From Sulfurimonas sp. (GTDB lineage: Bacteria > Campylobacterota > Campylobacteria > Campylobacterales > Sulfurimonadaceae): 64,000 nucleotides of DNA. The position numbers and the translations under genes are program-made. The notes under the pieces are model-generated. The model searched no databases. It was not told the DNA's origin and saw nothing but the letters and a program-made list of their open reading frames with translations. Location of the stretch: the NCBI GenBank assembly GCA_013791885.1, contig VMSZ01000001.1:25647-89646 (forward strand), read 5' to 3'. Positions 8,714-18,128 of this stretch are shown here, in pieces (position 1 is the stretch's first letter; each line of letters opens with the position of its first letter).

Positions 8714-11614
8714 ATGACAAAAGTTATGAATAATAAGCGCAGAAACTTCCTTAAAGTTTCTGGTATGACTGCGGCACTTGTTGCTTCTCAAGGCAGTCTT
8801 TTTGCAAAAACAAATGCTTTAAGTGTTGAGAACGGAAAGAATGACTATCCAAATACAAACTACACGGAAGATATGTATAGAAATGAATTCTCTTTTACTT
8901 ATGGTAAAAAAGAAGAGCATGGTTTTGCTTACCACTGTGTAAACTGTCAAGGGAACTGTGCGTGGGAAGTTTGGTCTCACAACGGCGTAATTACACGTGA
9001 AAATCAATCTGCTCGTTATCCGATTATCAATGCAAAAATCCCTGACTTCAATCCTCGTGGTTGTAACAAAGGTGTTCAGCATTCACAAGTAATGTACCAA
9101 AAAGATAGAATTCTTTACCCAATGATCCGTACAGGTGAGCGTGGTGAAGGTAAATGGAAACGCGCTAGCTGGGATGAAGCTGCTGAGAAAATCTGCCAAA
9201 ATATTTTTGATACTTTAACAGATCCTAAACGCGGTCCGGATAAGTTGATGGTTCATGCAGGTACAGGTCTTTTAACTGAAGGTCGTCGTGGTTCAGTACT
9301 GCGTTTTTCTACTCAGTTAGGTGCTAACCGTATTTATCCGTCTTCTTACCTTGGAGATATGTTCTCTGGTGCTGCTATTGCTTATGGAGAAGGTAACCTT
9401 GGATGTACTTGGGACTTTATGTACACAGTAGATACTGCTGTTATGTGGGGTGGTAATCCATCTGTTTCACGTATTCCTGATGCTCACTTTGTTTGGGAAG
9501 GGAAATATAACGGAGCTAAAGTTATTGTTATTACTCCAGAGTTTAATGCGACTGCGAAGTCTGCTGACTTATGGATTCCAATTAAATCTGGTTCAGACAA
9601 TATCTTAGCAATGAGTGTTATCAATGTAATTCTTAATGAAAAAATGTACAAACCGGAATTTGCAAAACTTTACACAGATTTACCTTTCTTGGTAGATGTA
9701 AAAACGCAAAAGATGATTCGCCGCAATGATTTAGAGCATACAGAAGATAAAGAACTTCACCATAAATGGGATGAGCAATTCTACTGTATGAATGAAACAG
9801 ACGGTAAGCCTTTCTTGATGCCAGGTACTGAAGGTCACGATACTCGTACACTTCGTCTACCGGCAGATGTAAAGCCATCACTTGAAGGCTCGTGGACTAT
9901 TACAGATATTCACGGACACCATAGAGAAGTGACAACTGTATTTGAAATGCTGAAAAAATCTGCTGCAAAATTTGCTCCAGAAGCTACAAAAGATATTACA
10001 GGTGTTCACCCGGATACTGTAAAACAATTGGCAAAAGATATTGCTCTTCCAAAAGTTGTTGAAATTACTACGGGCTTTTCATTAAACAAATATTTCAACG
10101 GAATGATGACTATTTGGAATGTTGCATCAATTTGTGGTTTAACAGGAAGAATGGGGCCATACGGCGGTTTAAATACTGAAAATGAGTTCCAACTTTCAGG
10201 TCTTGGTGCTTTATCAGGATTTAGTGGTAAATATGCTCCTCGTTTTGGTTCAGGATTCGTTGGTGAGTTCATGAATGGAAACGGCATGAAAACATTTGAT
10301 GAATACTTTAACGATGAAGATGTTAAGCGTGCGCAAAATGGTATGAGTAAGAAAGAGTATATGGCAGTTCTGAATGAAATGCTTGAAGCTGGTAAAAATG
10401 GCGGGGACAACTTAACTAGTAAAACAGGTAATGTTGTCAAACCTTGGTGGTTGCCAACGACAGCGCTTATTGTTGCAGATTCAACTTTCAGACGTAACAA
10501 GGGTAACGAGTATCGTAAAGCGTTCTTAGGTAGAATGGATTTCTTTGCTTATGTAGACTACAGAATGAGTGAAGCTGCTCAATATGCGGATGTACTCCTT
10601 CCAGCGAAATCTCACTATGAGGTATATGATTTACGTACATCTCCGGGTTACCACCGTTTTACAAACTTGGCTCAGCCTGTTGCTAACATCAAAAATGTTG
10701 GTGAGGCTATGGATGAGTGGAGCATGTTTACACTTTTAGCGAAAAAATTAGAAGAGATTGCAAATCGTCCTAAAAATGTTGCAAAAGCAAAAGTTAAAGA
10801 TGATGTGCGTTATGCTAGACCAGGTTTTCATGACTTAACTATCTTCCATAAAGAGTATACAAATACGGATGAAGAGTCAGAAGGTGAGGGCGAAGTTTAT
10901 TTAGGTACAGATAAAATGGCTGTTCAGGCTGCACTTGAAAAATGTGATCAGTATCAGCCGTGGACTATGGAAAAAATGTATAAAATGGGTGGTTTCTTGC
11001 TTATTAATGAAAAAGCAGCTCAAACATCACCATTATATTCAGATAAGCCATACAACTCGAATGAGGATCACTTGTATAAGTTTAAGCCACTTCATACTAT
11101 GTCTGGACGTCAAACATTTTATGTTGACCATGAGATGTATATCAGAATGGGTGCTGCAACAAATACAGGTATGGAAGGAATCCGTCCACAACGTAAAGAG
11201 TATCCATATGTACTTATGACTCCGCACGCAAGATGGTCAATTCACTCAAACTATAAAACGTCACGTACATTGTTACGTTTACAGCGTGGTGTACCTGCAA
11301 TGCAGCTTAACCGTGTTGTGGCTGCTGCAAAAGGTATTAAAGATGGAGATACTATCCGTATTTTCAATAATCTTGGTGAATTCTTTGCAATGGCAAAATT
11401 AAGTTCTTCTGCGCCGGCTGATGGTCTTGTAATGGAACATGGATGGGAACCATACATGTATAAATTCAACAAAGGTCATAATGAAGTTGTGCCTACTTCT
11501 CTTAACTTATTAGAGATGGCAGATGGTTGGGGTCACCTGAAATTCGGTGGTCTGTGGGATGGTAATCAGTACGCATACGATGGCGCTGTTAACTACGAAA
11601 AAGCAAAAGTTTAA
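8714..11614 (+). CDS. Type II DMSO-reductase-family molybdopterin oxidoreductase, alpha subunit
   Basis: 966 residues with a Tat signal (KRRNFLKVSG). The Fe-S site is H74-x3-C78-x3-C82 with C117, the histidine-containing FS0 motif of the type II group (NarG, SerA, DdhA, EbdA, ClrA/PcrA). D215 in SYLGDMFSG is at the place of the aspartate Mo ligand of that group. The rest includes the molybdopterin-binding C-terminal domain. It is exported folded with the beta subunit. Substrate is not determinable by eye: selenate, chlorate, dimethyl sulfide and hydrocarbons are known for relatives, but the linked rhodanese favours a sulfur compound. No chlorite dismutase is nearby. Confidence 0.87.
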   Translation: MTKVMNNKRRNFLKVSGMTAALVASQGSLFAKTNALSVENGKNDYPNTNYTEDMYRNEFSFTYGKKEEHGFAYHCVNCQGNCAWEVWSHNGVITRENQSARYPIINAKIPDFNPRGCNKGVQHSQVMYQKDRILYPMIRTGERGEGKWKRASWDEAAEKICQNIFDTLTDPKRGPDKLMVHAGTGLLTEGRRGSVLRFSTQLGANRIYPSSYLGDMFSGAAIAYGEGNLGCTWDFMYTVDTAVMWGGNPSVSRIPDAHFVWEGKYNGAKVIVITPEFNATAKSADLWIPIKSGSDNILAMSVINVILNEKMYKPEFAKLYTDLPFLVDVKTQKMIRRNDLEHTEDKELHHKWDEQFYCMNETDGKPFLMPGTEGHDTRTLRLPADVKPSLEGSWTITDIHGHHREVTTVFEMLKKSAAKFAPEATKDITGVHPDTVKQLAKDIALPKVVEITTGFSLNKYFNGMMTIWNVASICGLTGRMGPYGGLNTENEFQLSGLGALSGFSGKYAPRFGSGFVGEFMNGNGMKTFDEYFNDEDVKRAQNGMSKKEYMAVLNEMLEAGKNGGDNLTSKTGNVVKPWWLPTTALIVADSTFRRNKGNEYRKAFLGRMDFFAYVDYRMSEAAQYADVLLPAKSHYEVYDLRTSPGYHRFTNLAQPVANIKNVGEAMDEWSMFTLLAKKLEEIANRPKNVAKAKVKDDVRYARPGFHDLTIFHKEYTNTDEESEGEGEVYLGTDKMAVQAALEKCDQYQPWTMEKMYKMGGFLLINEKAAQTSPLYSDKPYNSNEDHLYKFKPLHTMSGRQTFYVDHEMYIRMGAATNTGMEGIRPQRKEYPYVLMTPHARWSIHSNYKTSRTLLRLQRGVPAMQLNRVVAAAKGIKDGDTIRIFNNLGEFFAMAKLSSSAPADGLVMEHGWEPYMYKFNKGHNEVVPTSLNLLEMADGWGHLKFGGLWDGNQYAYDGAVNYEKAKV

Positions 11615-11623
11615 GGAGCATAG

Positions 11624-12751
11624 ATGTCAAAAAGACAATTAGCAATGGTTATGGACCTGAACAAATGTATCGGGTGCCAAACATGTACAGTTGCATGTAA
11701 AACTCAGTGGACGAACCGTAATGGCCGTGAGTATATGTACTGGAATAATGTTGAAACGTATCCGGGTACTGGTTATCCAAAAAATTGGATGGAGTTAGGT
11801 GGCGGTTTTGATGCTGCTGGTGACTTACAGCCAGGTGTTATTCCAAATCTTGAAGCAGACTACGGTGTGCCTTGGGATTACAACTATGATGCACTGCAAG
11901 GCGGAGCATCATTTGAGCCAAATGTAGAGCCTACATGGGGACCAAACTGGGATGAAGATGAAGGGGCTGGTGTTTTCCCACAAGACAACTACTTCTTCTA
12001 CTTGCCTCGTATTTGTAATCACTGTACAAATCCAGGTTGTTTGAGTGCGTGTCCACGTGATGCAATCTTCAAGCGTGAGCAAGATGGTGTTGTTTTAGTT
12101 GACTTAGACAGATGTCAAGGTTACCGTTATTGTATAGCGGGATGTCCTTACAAAAAAATCTATTTCAATCCAAAAATTTCAAAATCTGAGAAATGTATTT
12201 TATGTTTCCCAAGAATTGAGCAAGGTCTTCCTCCGGCATGTGCACAGCAGTGTGTTGGGCGTATTCGTTTTGTCGGATTCTTAGATGATGAAGAAGGCCA
12301 AGTACACAAATTGGTAAACAAATATAAAGTTGCTATCGGTCTTAGAACAGACTACGGTACACAACCAAATGTTTACTATGTACCACCAACCGAGTCACCG
12401 GCAAAATTTGATGCTGATGGTAAGATAATTGAAGGTTCAACTCGTCTTCCGATTGAAGAACTTGAAAAACTTTTCGGTCCAGAAGTTCATGGAGCAATTA
12501 AAACTCTTAAAGCTGAGATGAAAAAACGTAAAGAGACTGGAGAGAGTGAATTGATGGATATCTTAATTGCATACCAACACTCAGATATGTTCCGTCTTGA
12601 CAATAACTATTACAACCAAGTTGCAAAAGAAAATGGTCAACATCCTTTAGCACCGGTAGATAATCGTTATATTGCTGGTAAACATACAAAAACTGGTCAT
12701 GAAATGAAGTTTTTTCATGGTGGAGACATTAAAGCAGGAGGACACCATTAA
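11624..12751 (+). CDS. Type II DMSO-reductase-family Fe-S beta subunit (four-cluster ferredoxin)
   Basis: 375 residues, no signal peptide, so probably exported with the Tat-bearing alpha subunit. Four cysteine groups are visible: CIGCQTCTVACK near residue 15, CNHCTNPGCLSACP near 130, CQGYRYCIAGCPYKKI near 165 and CILCFPRIEQGLPPACAQQC near 190. In the third group Tyr replaces a cysteine (CQGYRYC), matching the NarH/SerB pattern (CxGWRxC) that gives one [3Fe-4S] cluster. It carries electrons between the Mo site and the heme subunit. It overlaps the gamma gene by one base. Confidence 0.9.
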   Translation: MSKRQLAMVMDLNKCIGCQTCTVACKTQWTNRNGREYMYWNNVETYPGTGYPKNWMELGGGFDAAGDLQPGVIPNLEADYGVPWDYNYDALQGGASFEPNVEPTWGPNWDEDEGAGVFPQDNYFFYLPRICNHCTNPGCLSACPRDAIFKREQDGVVLVDLDRCQGYRYCIAGCPYKKIYFNPKISKSEKCILCFPRIEQGLPPACAQQCVGRIRFVGFLDDEEGQVHKLVNKYKVAIGLRTDYGTQPNVYYVPPTESPAKFDADGKIIEGSTRLPIEELEKLFGPEVHGAIKTLKAEMKKRKETGESELMDILIAYQHSDMFRLDNNYYNQVAKENGQHPLAPVDNRYIAGKHTKTGHEMKFFHGGDIKAGGHH

Positions 12752-13947
12752 TGAAAAAATTAACTAGTACATTATTAGCAGCAGCTACTATTGCTTCGGC
12801 ATTAGCAGCAGATACTGCTATCAATGCTCTTAAAGTTTCTGGGAGTCTTGATAAAGTTACTAATACGTCAGCTGTTTGGAAAGGCGCTAAGTTTTCCACT
12901 GTTACTTTGTATCCGCAAACAACTATTAAAATGAATGATAAAAATGCTAACGAGTTAAACGTAGATGCGAAGGCTGTGAAAGCAGAAGTTGCAGCTGTAT
13001 ACAACAAGAGTAAAATAGCATTTTTAATAAAATGGCCTGATGGGACGAAAAGTGTACAGCAAAGCGGTAAAACAGACACTTATGGTGATGGCTTCGCGGT
13101 TCAGTTTGCAAGCAATTACTCTAATCCGGCAGAACTTCCGTACATAGGTATGGGCTCTGCGGGACGTCAAGCAGTTATTCACTTACAAAAAGAAACAGCT
13201 AAAACATATGAGCCAAACGGAAATGGTAATGTTGGAACTCAAGTAAACCCTAATCAAACAGATTTATTTGATAAAGATTTAAAAGCATTTAATAAAACTG
13301 TTGATAGTTTAGGAAATGCTGATTACGAAAGATCATTTGTAGGTGAAGGTTTCCGTTCAATGACTGAAATCAAAGACGGAAGCAGCCAATCATCTTCAAA
13401 TATGACTTATGTTAAAAAAGGTTGGGCAGGTACTTTATCTCGCTCACTTAAAGATGAATATGTAGACTTGAATGCTGCTGCTATACCTGTTGCATTTGCT
13501 GTATGGGATGGCGATAAATTAGGTCGTAATGGTCTTAAATACCTTACTTCTTGGACTGCAGTAGTTCTTAAAAAAGGTGACGATAAATTAGTAAATGCTC
13601 TTCATGGCAAAATAGAAGGCGATGCAGCTAAAGGTAAAGAGAGTGCTCTAGCGAATGGTTGTACAGGTTGTCATCAAATGGAAAATGCTGATGCTCCTAA
13701 CCTAATGGGACCGTCTTTAACAAATATTGGCGGTTATGCTACGGCTGATTATTTAAGAGAATCTTTAGTAAACCCATCAGCGGTTGTTGTTCCTGGGTAT
13801 AATAGAAATGCTCACAGCAACTACGCATGGTATAATATTGAAGACGGAAAAAGAGTTTCTACTATGCCTGATCACAGTTGGATGGAAAAAGCTGACATTG
13901 ATAACATAGTTGCTTACCTTAAAACTTTAAAAGCGGAGGCTAAATAA
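12751..13947 (+). CDS. Fusion of type II heme-b gamma subunit (EB_dh domain) with C-terminal cytochrome c
   Basis: 398 residues with a Sec signal (TSTLLAAATIASALA). Residues ~25-285 resemble the heme-b gamma subunit of ethylbenzene/DMS dehydrogenases and selenate reductase. The last ~100 residues form a class I cytochrome c: C304-T-G-C307-H308 with M372 (STMPDH) as likely sixth ligand. Canonical gamma subunits hand electrons to a separate cytochrome c; here the acceptor or donor is fused. The start shares one base with the beta stop, the end shares one base with the lipoprotein start. The gamma assignment is by overall resemblance and position. Confidence 0.8.
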   Translation: MKKLTSTLLAAATIASALAADTAINALKVSGSLDKVTNTSAVWKGAKFSTVTLYPQTTIKMNDKNANELNVDAKAVKAEVAAVYNKSKIAFLIKWPDGTKSVQQSGKTDTYGDGFAVQFASNYSNPAELPYIGMGSAGRQAVIHLQKETAKTYEPNGNGNVGTQVNPNQTDLFDKDLKAFNKTVDSLGNADYERSFVGEGFRSMTEIKDGSSQSSSNMTYVKKGWAGTLSRSLKDEYVDLNAAAIPVAFAVWDGDKLGRNGLKYLTSWTAVVLKKGDDKLVNALHGKIEGDAAKGKESALANGCTGCHQMENADAPNLMGPSLTNIGGYATADYLRESLVNPSAVVVPGYNRNAHSNYAWYNIEDGKRVSTMPDHSWMEKADIDNIVAYLKTLKAEAK

Positions 13948-14411
13948 TGAAAAAAATTAATTTAATCTCTTCATCAATTTTTGCTGCTCTAGTATTGGTA
14001 ATGACTGCTTGCGCTTCGGATATGCCTGAGGCTTCAAAAGCGAAAGTTGCTTCAAAAACAGAGTTGCTACCTATGGAGAAACAGGGATTTTTAACAACAG
14101 CTGGGTGCGCTGCTCAAGGTGCATTCCAGGATTGTTATTTAGAGAATTATGCATGTGGTTCTGATGGTTGTTTTGAAAAAAATGAAGCCGGTGTAATTAA
14201 AAATTTAGACATAGTGCTATATTCACACACTGAGGGAAATGCTTATAAGCTAGATTTAACTGCTGTAAATATGGCTAATGTAGATAGTAGTATTAATCGT
14301 AATGAAGTAACTGTAATCGGTAACTACAATGCAGATACAAATACACTTGTTGCTACAGAAATTAAACCACCACCACCACCGACGAAATCGTTCTTTAAAG
14401 GTTGTCTATAA
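13947..14411 (+). CDS. Putative lipoprotein of the molybdoenzyme operon
   Basis: 154 residues with a lipobox LVMTAC (C22), so probably lipid-anchored. Five further cysteines follow (GCAAQGAF..C, YACGSDGC, GCL at the end), which may form disulfides. A predicted beta-sheet middle (residues 85-135) resembles a small OB-like or DUF-type fold without clear family. The C-terminus is IKPPPPPTKSFFKGCL. It overlaps the gamma gene by one base, so it belongs to the operon. Not a standard part of type II enzymes. Function unknown. Confidence 0.7.
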   Translation: MKKINLISSSIFAALVLVMTACASDMPEASKAKVASKTELLPMEKQGFLTTAGCAAQGAFQDCYLENYACGSDGCFEKNEAGVIKNLDIVLYSHTEGNAYKLDLTAVNMANVDSSINRNEVTVIGNYNADTNTLVATEIKPPPPPTKSFFKGCL

Positions 14412-14435
14412 TCTTAAAGCCTTTGGGCTTTAAGA
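14412..14435 (+). terminator. Stem-loop after the lipoprotein gene
   Basis: TCTTAAAGCC-TTTG-GGCTTTAAGA forms a perfect 10-bp stem immediately after the stop. No T-run follows directly, so it may be an attenuator or an mRNA 3'-end stabiliser that separates the structural genes from the chaperone gene 126 nt downstream. Confidence 0.5.
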
Positions 14436-14561
14436 GACAATCCAGGTGTTTTTCTTATAACTTCTTTTTATCCCTCACCCTAACTTTTCCTGAGTGCTTA
14501 TGTGTAAGTGAAATTATGATAAAAACCCCTATCAATATTATATAAAACTGGAATATTATTT

Positions 14562-15137
14562 ATGAACAAAGAGTACAGACTCTATATTTACGCCTTTTTA
14601 TCAAGAACAATGGCTAGCACAATTGACAAAAGATTTATTAAAGACCTACGCGAGAACAAAGATTTACTTGAAATTTTAGGTGACGATACTACTGAGTTTT
14701 TTACTCAAAACAGTGATGAATTTATTTTGGATGCGCTTAATGAAGACTTTTCTTCTATGTTTGTAATAAATACACAAGCTGTAGAGTCATTCGTATTAGA
14801 TGCTAAAAATGAAACCTTGGTTGGTTTGCAAAACCCTGTTATGAACTTTTATTATTCGCATGGGTTTGAATTAAATATGGATCAAACAGAGCTTATGGCT
14901 CCAGATCATCTTTCCATTGAACTTGCATTTATGCAAACATTAATCTTCAGAGATGAGAAAAAGCCTCAATTGGAATTTCTGCAAGAACATCTAATGAAAT
15001 GGGCTGTTCCTTACATGATTGGAATGAAAAGTATGGCGCTTACGCCTTTTTACAAAGATTTGTGTGATTTCATGGTTGAGTTTATTGTGGCGGACTATGA
15101 ATACTGTTCTTCACTTGCGGAGAATAACAATGAGTAA
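14562..15137 (+). CDS. TorD/NarJ-type chaperone for the molybdoenzyme
   Basis: 191 residues, all-helical, no signal peptide. The pattern near residues 100-135 (YYSHGFELN... DHLSIELAFMQTLI) matches the TorD/DmsD/NarJ family motif around E-P-x-D-H-x-x-x-E, here APDHLSIELAFM. Such proteins bind the Tat signal and assist Mo-cofactor insertion before export. A 150-nt gap with a stem-loop separates it from the lipoprotein gene. It overlaps the polyferredoxin gene by 8 nt. Confidence 0.82.
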   Translation: MNKEYRLYIYAFLSRTMASTIDKRFIKDLRENKDLLEILGDDTTEFFTQNSDEFILDALNEDFSSMFVINTQAVESFVLDAKNETLVGLQNPVMNFYYSHGFELNMDQTELMAPDHLSIELAFMQTLIFRDEKKPQLEFLQEHLMKWAVPYMIGMKSMALTPFYKDLCDFMVEFIVADYEYCSSLAENNNE

Positions 15138-16215
15138 TTTAAATTTTATTCAAAAGTCTGAACTTTTTACCTATAGCGGAACAAACTGCATAAGAAATGA
15201 TTATTTTCATAATGATTGTCATCTATGTGTTGATATATGCCCTGAAAATGCCTTTCACATTGTTAGAAATAAAATGACACTATTTTCAAATGAGTGTATA
15301 GAGTGTGCTGCATGTATAGGGAGTTGTCCGACTGAAGCACTTAGCATAATCAGTTTTGATCCAAATGCATATACTGCAAGTTTTAAAGAGAGTGAAGAGA
15401 AACTTCTCTCATGTAAAAAAACTACAAGCTGTCTTGGTGCGTTTGACGCGTATCATTACAGTACAATGGCTCTTCAGGGTAGCGAAGGGCCTCTTTGTGA
15501 TTTGTCACATTGTTCCGAGTGTGCTCTAAATAAAGACAAAAAAGTAGAAGAATTTATAAGATTTGAGATAGATAAAGCAAATAACTTTTTGCAGGCATGC
15601 GGAGTTGAAAGTTCCCTTTCAATTAGAGAAGAAAAACCGGAAGAAAATGCGAAGCGTATGCTCTTTAAATCTGCGTTTGCTAAAGTAAAAAACGCAGCTG
15701 CAGAAAAAGAAGTGAAAGCTCTCTCTATGACTCAGGCTTATCAAAAAAATAATCCTGGAGTTGTTCCATTAAAGTTTCTGCAGTTTAAAACTGCAATAAG
15801 AGAAAATATATCAAAAATTTCAAAAACAAGTCATAGCTCAGGCTTTGGTCTATTTACAAAAAAAGAAATTTCATTTACTGATTGTACTAATTGCGGTGAT
15901 TGCAGCCAGTTTTGTCCAACTGGAGCACTGATTACTACAAGCAACAAGCAGGGAATAAATTTTAATATTGGAAATTGTATCTCTTGCGGTATATGTAATG
16001 ATATTTGTAAAACAGATGCCATTAAAGATATTGATGCTGTTGATTTGGTTGACTTTGCTTATGATCGCGGGAGTGAATTGGTCTATTATGAGATGGTAAT
16101 GTGTCATGAGTGCCGATGCCCATATCCGTACCGTGGTGGAGACCCGATTTGTCATAGATGTGCAGATTTTAAAGTTGACTTCAGTCACGTATTTACGATG
16201 GCCAAAGACCTTTAA
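15130..16215 (+). CDS. Cytosolic polyferredoxin with C-terminal zinc-ribbon-like knuckle
   Basis: 361 residues from the ATG at 15130; the track's start at 15064 lies inside the chaperone gene. Two pairs of 4Fe-4S motifs are visible: CHLCVDICPENAF with CIECAACIGSCPTEA near the N-terminus, and CTNCGDCSQFCPTGA with CISCGICNDICKTDA near residue 260. A further CHECRCPYPYRGGDPICHRC knuckle lies near residue 340. No signal peptide, so it probably acts in the cytosol, in maturation or electron supply. Its start lies within the chaperone stop (TGAG overlap), so it is co-translated. No characterised homologue is recognised. Confidence 0.75.
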   Translation: MSNLNFIQKSELFTYSGTNCIRNDYFHNDCHLCVDICPENAFHIVRNKMTLFSNECIECAACIGSCPTEALSIISFDPNAYTASFKESEEKLLSCKKTTSCLGAFDAYHYSTMALQGSEGPLCDLSHCSECALNKDKKVEEFIRFEIDKANNFLQACGVESSLSIREEKPEENAKRMLFKSAFAKVKNAAAEKEVKALSMTQAYQKNNPGVVPLKFLQFKTAIRENISKISKTSHSSGFGLFTKKEISFTDCTNCGDCSQFCPTGALITTSNKQGINFNIGNCISCGICNDICKTDAIKDIDAVDLVDFAYDRGSELVYYEMVMCHECRCPYPYRGGDPICHRCADFKVDFSHVFTMAKDL

Positions 16216-16280
16216 AACATTTAAACGTAGCTAAAGAGTACTACGCCTAAGAGTGTAGTATCTAAAGCATTTTGCTAAAA

Positions 16281-17339
16281 TTATTTTTCTTTTTTCTCCA
16301 TAGCATCTTTTGCAGATTTTATAGCACTGCCAAGTGCAGTTTTAGCAACGCTGAGGGCCTGCATACCCATTCGCTTAGCCTCTTGAGCCTTTTGAGAATT
16401 TAGAGCAGAATCAGCACTCTTAACGGCTTTTTTAGCAAAACTCGAAAATTTGTCTTTCATGACCTCTGCCGTTTCTTTAGAGAGGTGTACCAACTCATCC
16501 AAATCGTAACGCATATTTTTATTTGTTTCAAGTAAAATCGTTCTGCTGTTTTGAGAGTATTGAGATGCCTGTGTTATGATGACTTGTGAGAAGAGTGTGT
16601 CTGTCTGGTTCAAATCTTCTATGATGGTGTCATAATCTTCTATAAGTATATGTTTCGCTTCTACAGGCATAAACGCAAGTCTCTTTTTAAATCTGTCAAT
16701 AGCTTTAAGCAAGCCGCTTCTCATGCCTCTGAGCGTTGCAGGAAGTATCTCATCGGCTCTTGTTGGAGTTGCTTCTGCAACCTCTATGGAAGACTGAAGG
16801 ATGGTGGAGAGTATTTTTCTAATTCTTATTGTGTTGAGCGAACCTTCTTTGATTGCTTCAAATGTGATGTCTTTGATAACTTCCTGGGTCGGTTCTTTAA
16901 TATCACCGTCTTTGTCTTTTTCAAGAGCGCTTATTATCGCAGATTCAACAAGTTCAGATAAAAAATCAAAAAGATCGATAGACTGGAGTTTAATTTGATG
17001 GAGTTTAAGTAAAGCTTCGTTTTGATTTGCAAGTTTTGTTTCTATTGCATTAAAAACATTGTATTTGGATTCCTGCAACTCTTCAGATTTTTTTTCCAGC
17101 TTTCTCTCAAGCTGCTCTTTTTGTGCTAAAAGTGATTCAAGTTCGTTATGCAACGCTTTTGTCTCAAGCTCCAGCAGAGCTGTTGAAACAGTTTTCATAA
17201 TATCGAAATTTAGGTCGTTTAGCGGGACATCTGCAAGCTTTGCACTTTGATTAAATGCGTCAGAGACTCTCTCGTTTAGAGTATTGCCATTTATTGTATA
17301 TGAGTTCGTAATGTCAAGTTTAAGTTTCTCTAAATCCAT
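16281..17339 (-). CDS. Uncharacterised helical/coiled-coil protein
   Basis: 352 residues, no signal peptide. A coiled coil at about 60-105 (LLAQKEQLERKLEKKSEELQ), a helical middle, and an Ala/Lys-rich amphipathic tail (SAKDAMEKKEK). The repeated Ala/Lys content of the tail resembles phasin- or apolipoprotein-like proteins. Family not recognised with certainty. It is transcribed towards the polyferredoxin gene, with the stops 65 nt apart; a weak TACTAC/GTAGTA hairpin at about 16230 lies between them. Confidence 0.6.
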   Translation of the reverse strand: MDLEKLKLDITNSYTINGNTLNERVSDAFNQSAKLADVPLNDLNFDIMKTVSTALLELETKALHNELESLLAQKEQLERKLEKKSEELQESKYNVFNAIETKLANQNEALLKLHQIKLQSIDLFDFLSELVESAIISALEKDKDGDIKEPTQEVIKDITFEAIKEGSLNTIRIRKILSTILQSSIEVAEATPTRADEILPATLRGMRSGLLKAIDRFKKRLAFMPVEAKHILIEDYDTIIEDLNQTDTLFSQVIITQASQYSQNSRTILLETNKNMRYDLDELVHLSKETAEVMKDKFSSFAKKAVKSADSALNSQKAQEAKRMGMQALSVAKTALGSAIKSAKDAMEKKEK

Positions 17340-17357
17340 TGTAAATCCTTTTTTTTA

Positions 17358-17627
17358 TTATAGTACCATTCTAATATTTTGATGCGCCTTGAGTGCTTCA
17401 TAAATAAAATTTCGCTCATCTTCATTGGTAATGACCAAATCAAGATTCATGCTTACATATTTTCCTGTTTTGCTTGCGTTTGAGTGAGTCAGCGTGTGTT
17501 CTCTCTGAAGTATAACATCATGAATCGCTTTTTGTATAGCTTCCTTTTCATAACCAATAAGCTTGTAACTCCAAGCACACGGATAAGTAAGCTCTAGCTT
17601 CTGTGTACTATCGTTTATAATTTCCAC
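17358..17627 (-). CDS. DUF493/YbeD-family small protein
   Basis: 89 residues from a GTG at 17627, chosen because AGGAGG sits 5 nt upstream; the track's 17660 start has no ribosome site. The ACT-like fold pattern [13 protein letters not shown]... [22 protein letters not shown] matches the DUF493 (YbeD) family. Regulatory function in the family is not well defined. It overlaps moaC by 20 nt. Confidence 0.75.
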   Translation of the reverse strand: MEIINDSTQKLELTYPCAWSYKLIGYEKEAIQKAIHDVILQREHTLTHSNASKTGKYVSMNLDLVITNEDERNFIYEALKAHQNIRMVL

Positions 17628-18078
17628 TTTTGCCTCCTGTTTTTTCTTCGAGCTGCACATTTCTTATAATCATACCTTTGTCTATGGCTTTTACCATGTC
17701 ATAAATAGTTAAAAGACCAATGCTTGTTCCTGTAAGCGCTTCCATTTCTACTCCGGTTTGACCGGTAAGTTTTGCTGTTACGGTAAGTTTAAACCCAGGG
17801 AGCTCAGGAAGCTCTTCCACGTCACAATTGATGCCGCTTAGGTTGAGGGGATGACACATTGGGATGAGATCACTCGTTTTTTTTGTTCCCATAATGGCGG
17901 CAATGACGGCAGTTTGAAGCACGGGACCTTTTTTTGTTTTCTCAGTGACGATGGCATCGTACGCATCTCGGCTCATCTCTATTGTTCCGCTGGCAACAGC
18001 TACTCTCGTCGTCAAATTTTTATCTGAAACATCAACCATTTTTGGTCTTTGATTCTCATCTAGGTGCGTTAAATTCAT
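17608..18078 (-). CDS. moaC: Cyclic pyranopterin monophosphate synthase accessory MoaC
   Basis: 156 residues, full length. Acts with MoaA in the first step of molybdopterin synthesis. Signatures: MVDVSDK at the N-terminus, [20 protein letters not shown] in the middle, and [22 protein letters not shown], ending [12 protein letters not shown]. It lies next to mobA and close to the Mo-enzyme operon, which needs its product. Confidence 0.95.
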   Translation of the reverse strand: MNLTHLDENQRPKMVDVSDKNLTTRVAVASGTIEMSRDAYDAIVTEKTKKGPVLQTAVIAAIMGTKKTSDLIPMCHPLNLSGINCDVEELPELPGFKLTVTAKLTGQTGVEMEALTGTSIGLLTIYDMVKAIDKGMIIRNVQLEEKTGGKSGNYKR

Positions 18079-18128
18079 TTGATTTCTCTTTGTATTCTAT
18101 ATTATGGTTATATTATATCAGATGGGTG

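Noticed and set aside
10006-10500. 164-residue minus-strand ORF inside the alpha subunit gene
   Set aside because: Shadow ORF; the plus-strand protein has clear family motifs across the region.
8714-13947. Naming the molybdoenzyme perchlorate or chlorate reductase
   Set aside because: No chlorite dismutase in the window, and a rhodanese is linked instead; the family motifs do not settle the substrate.
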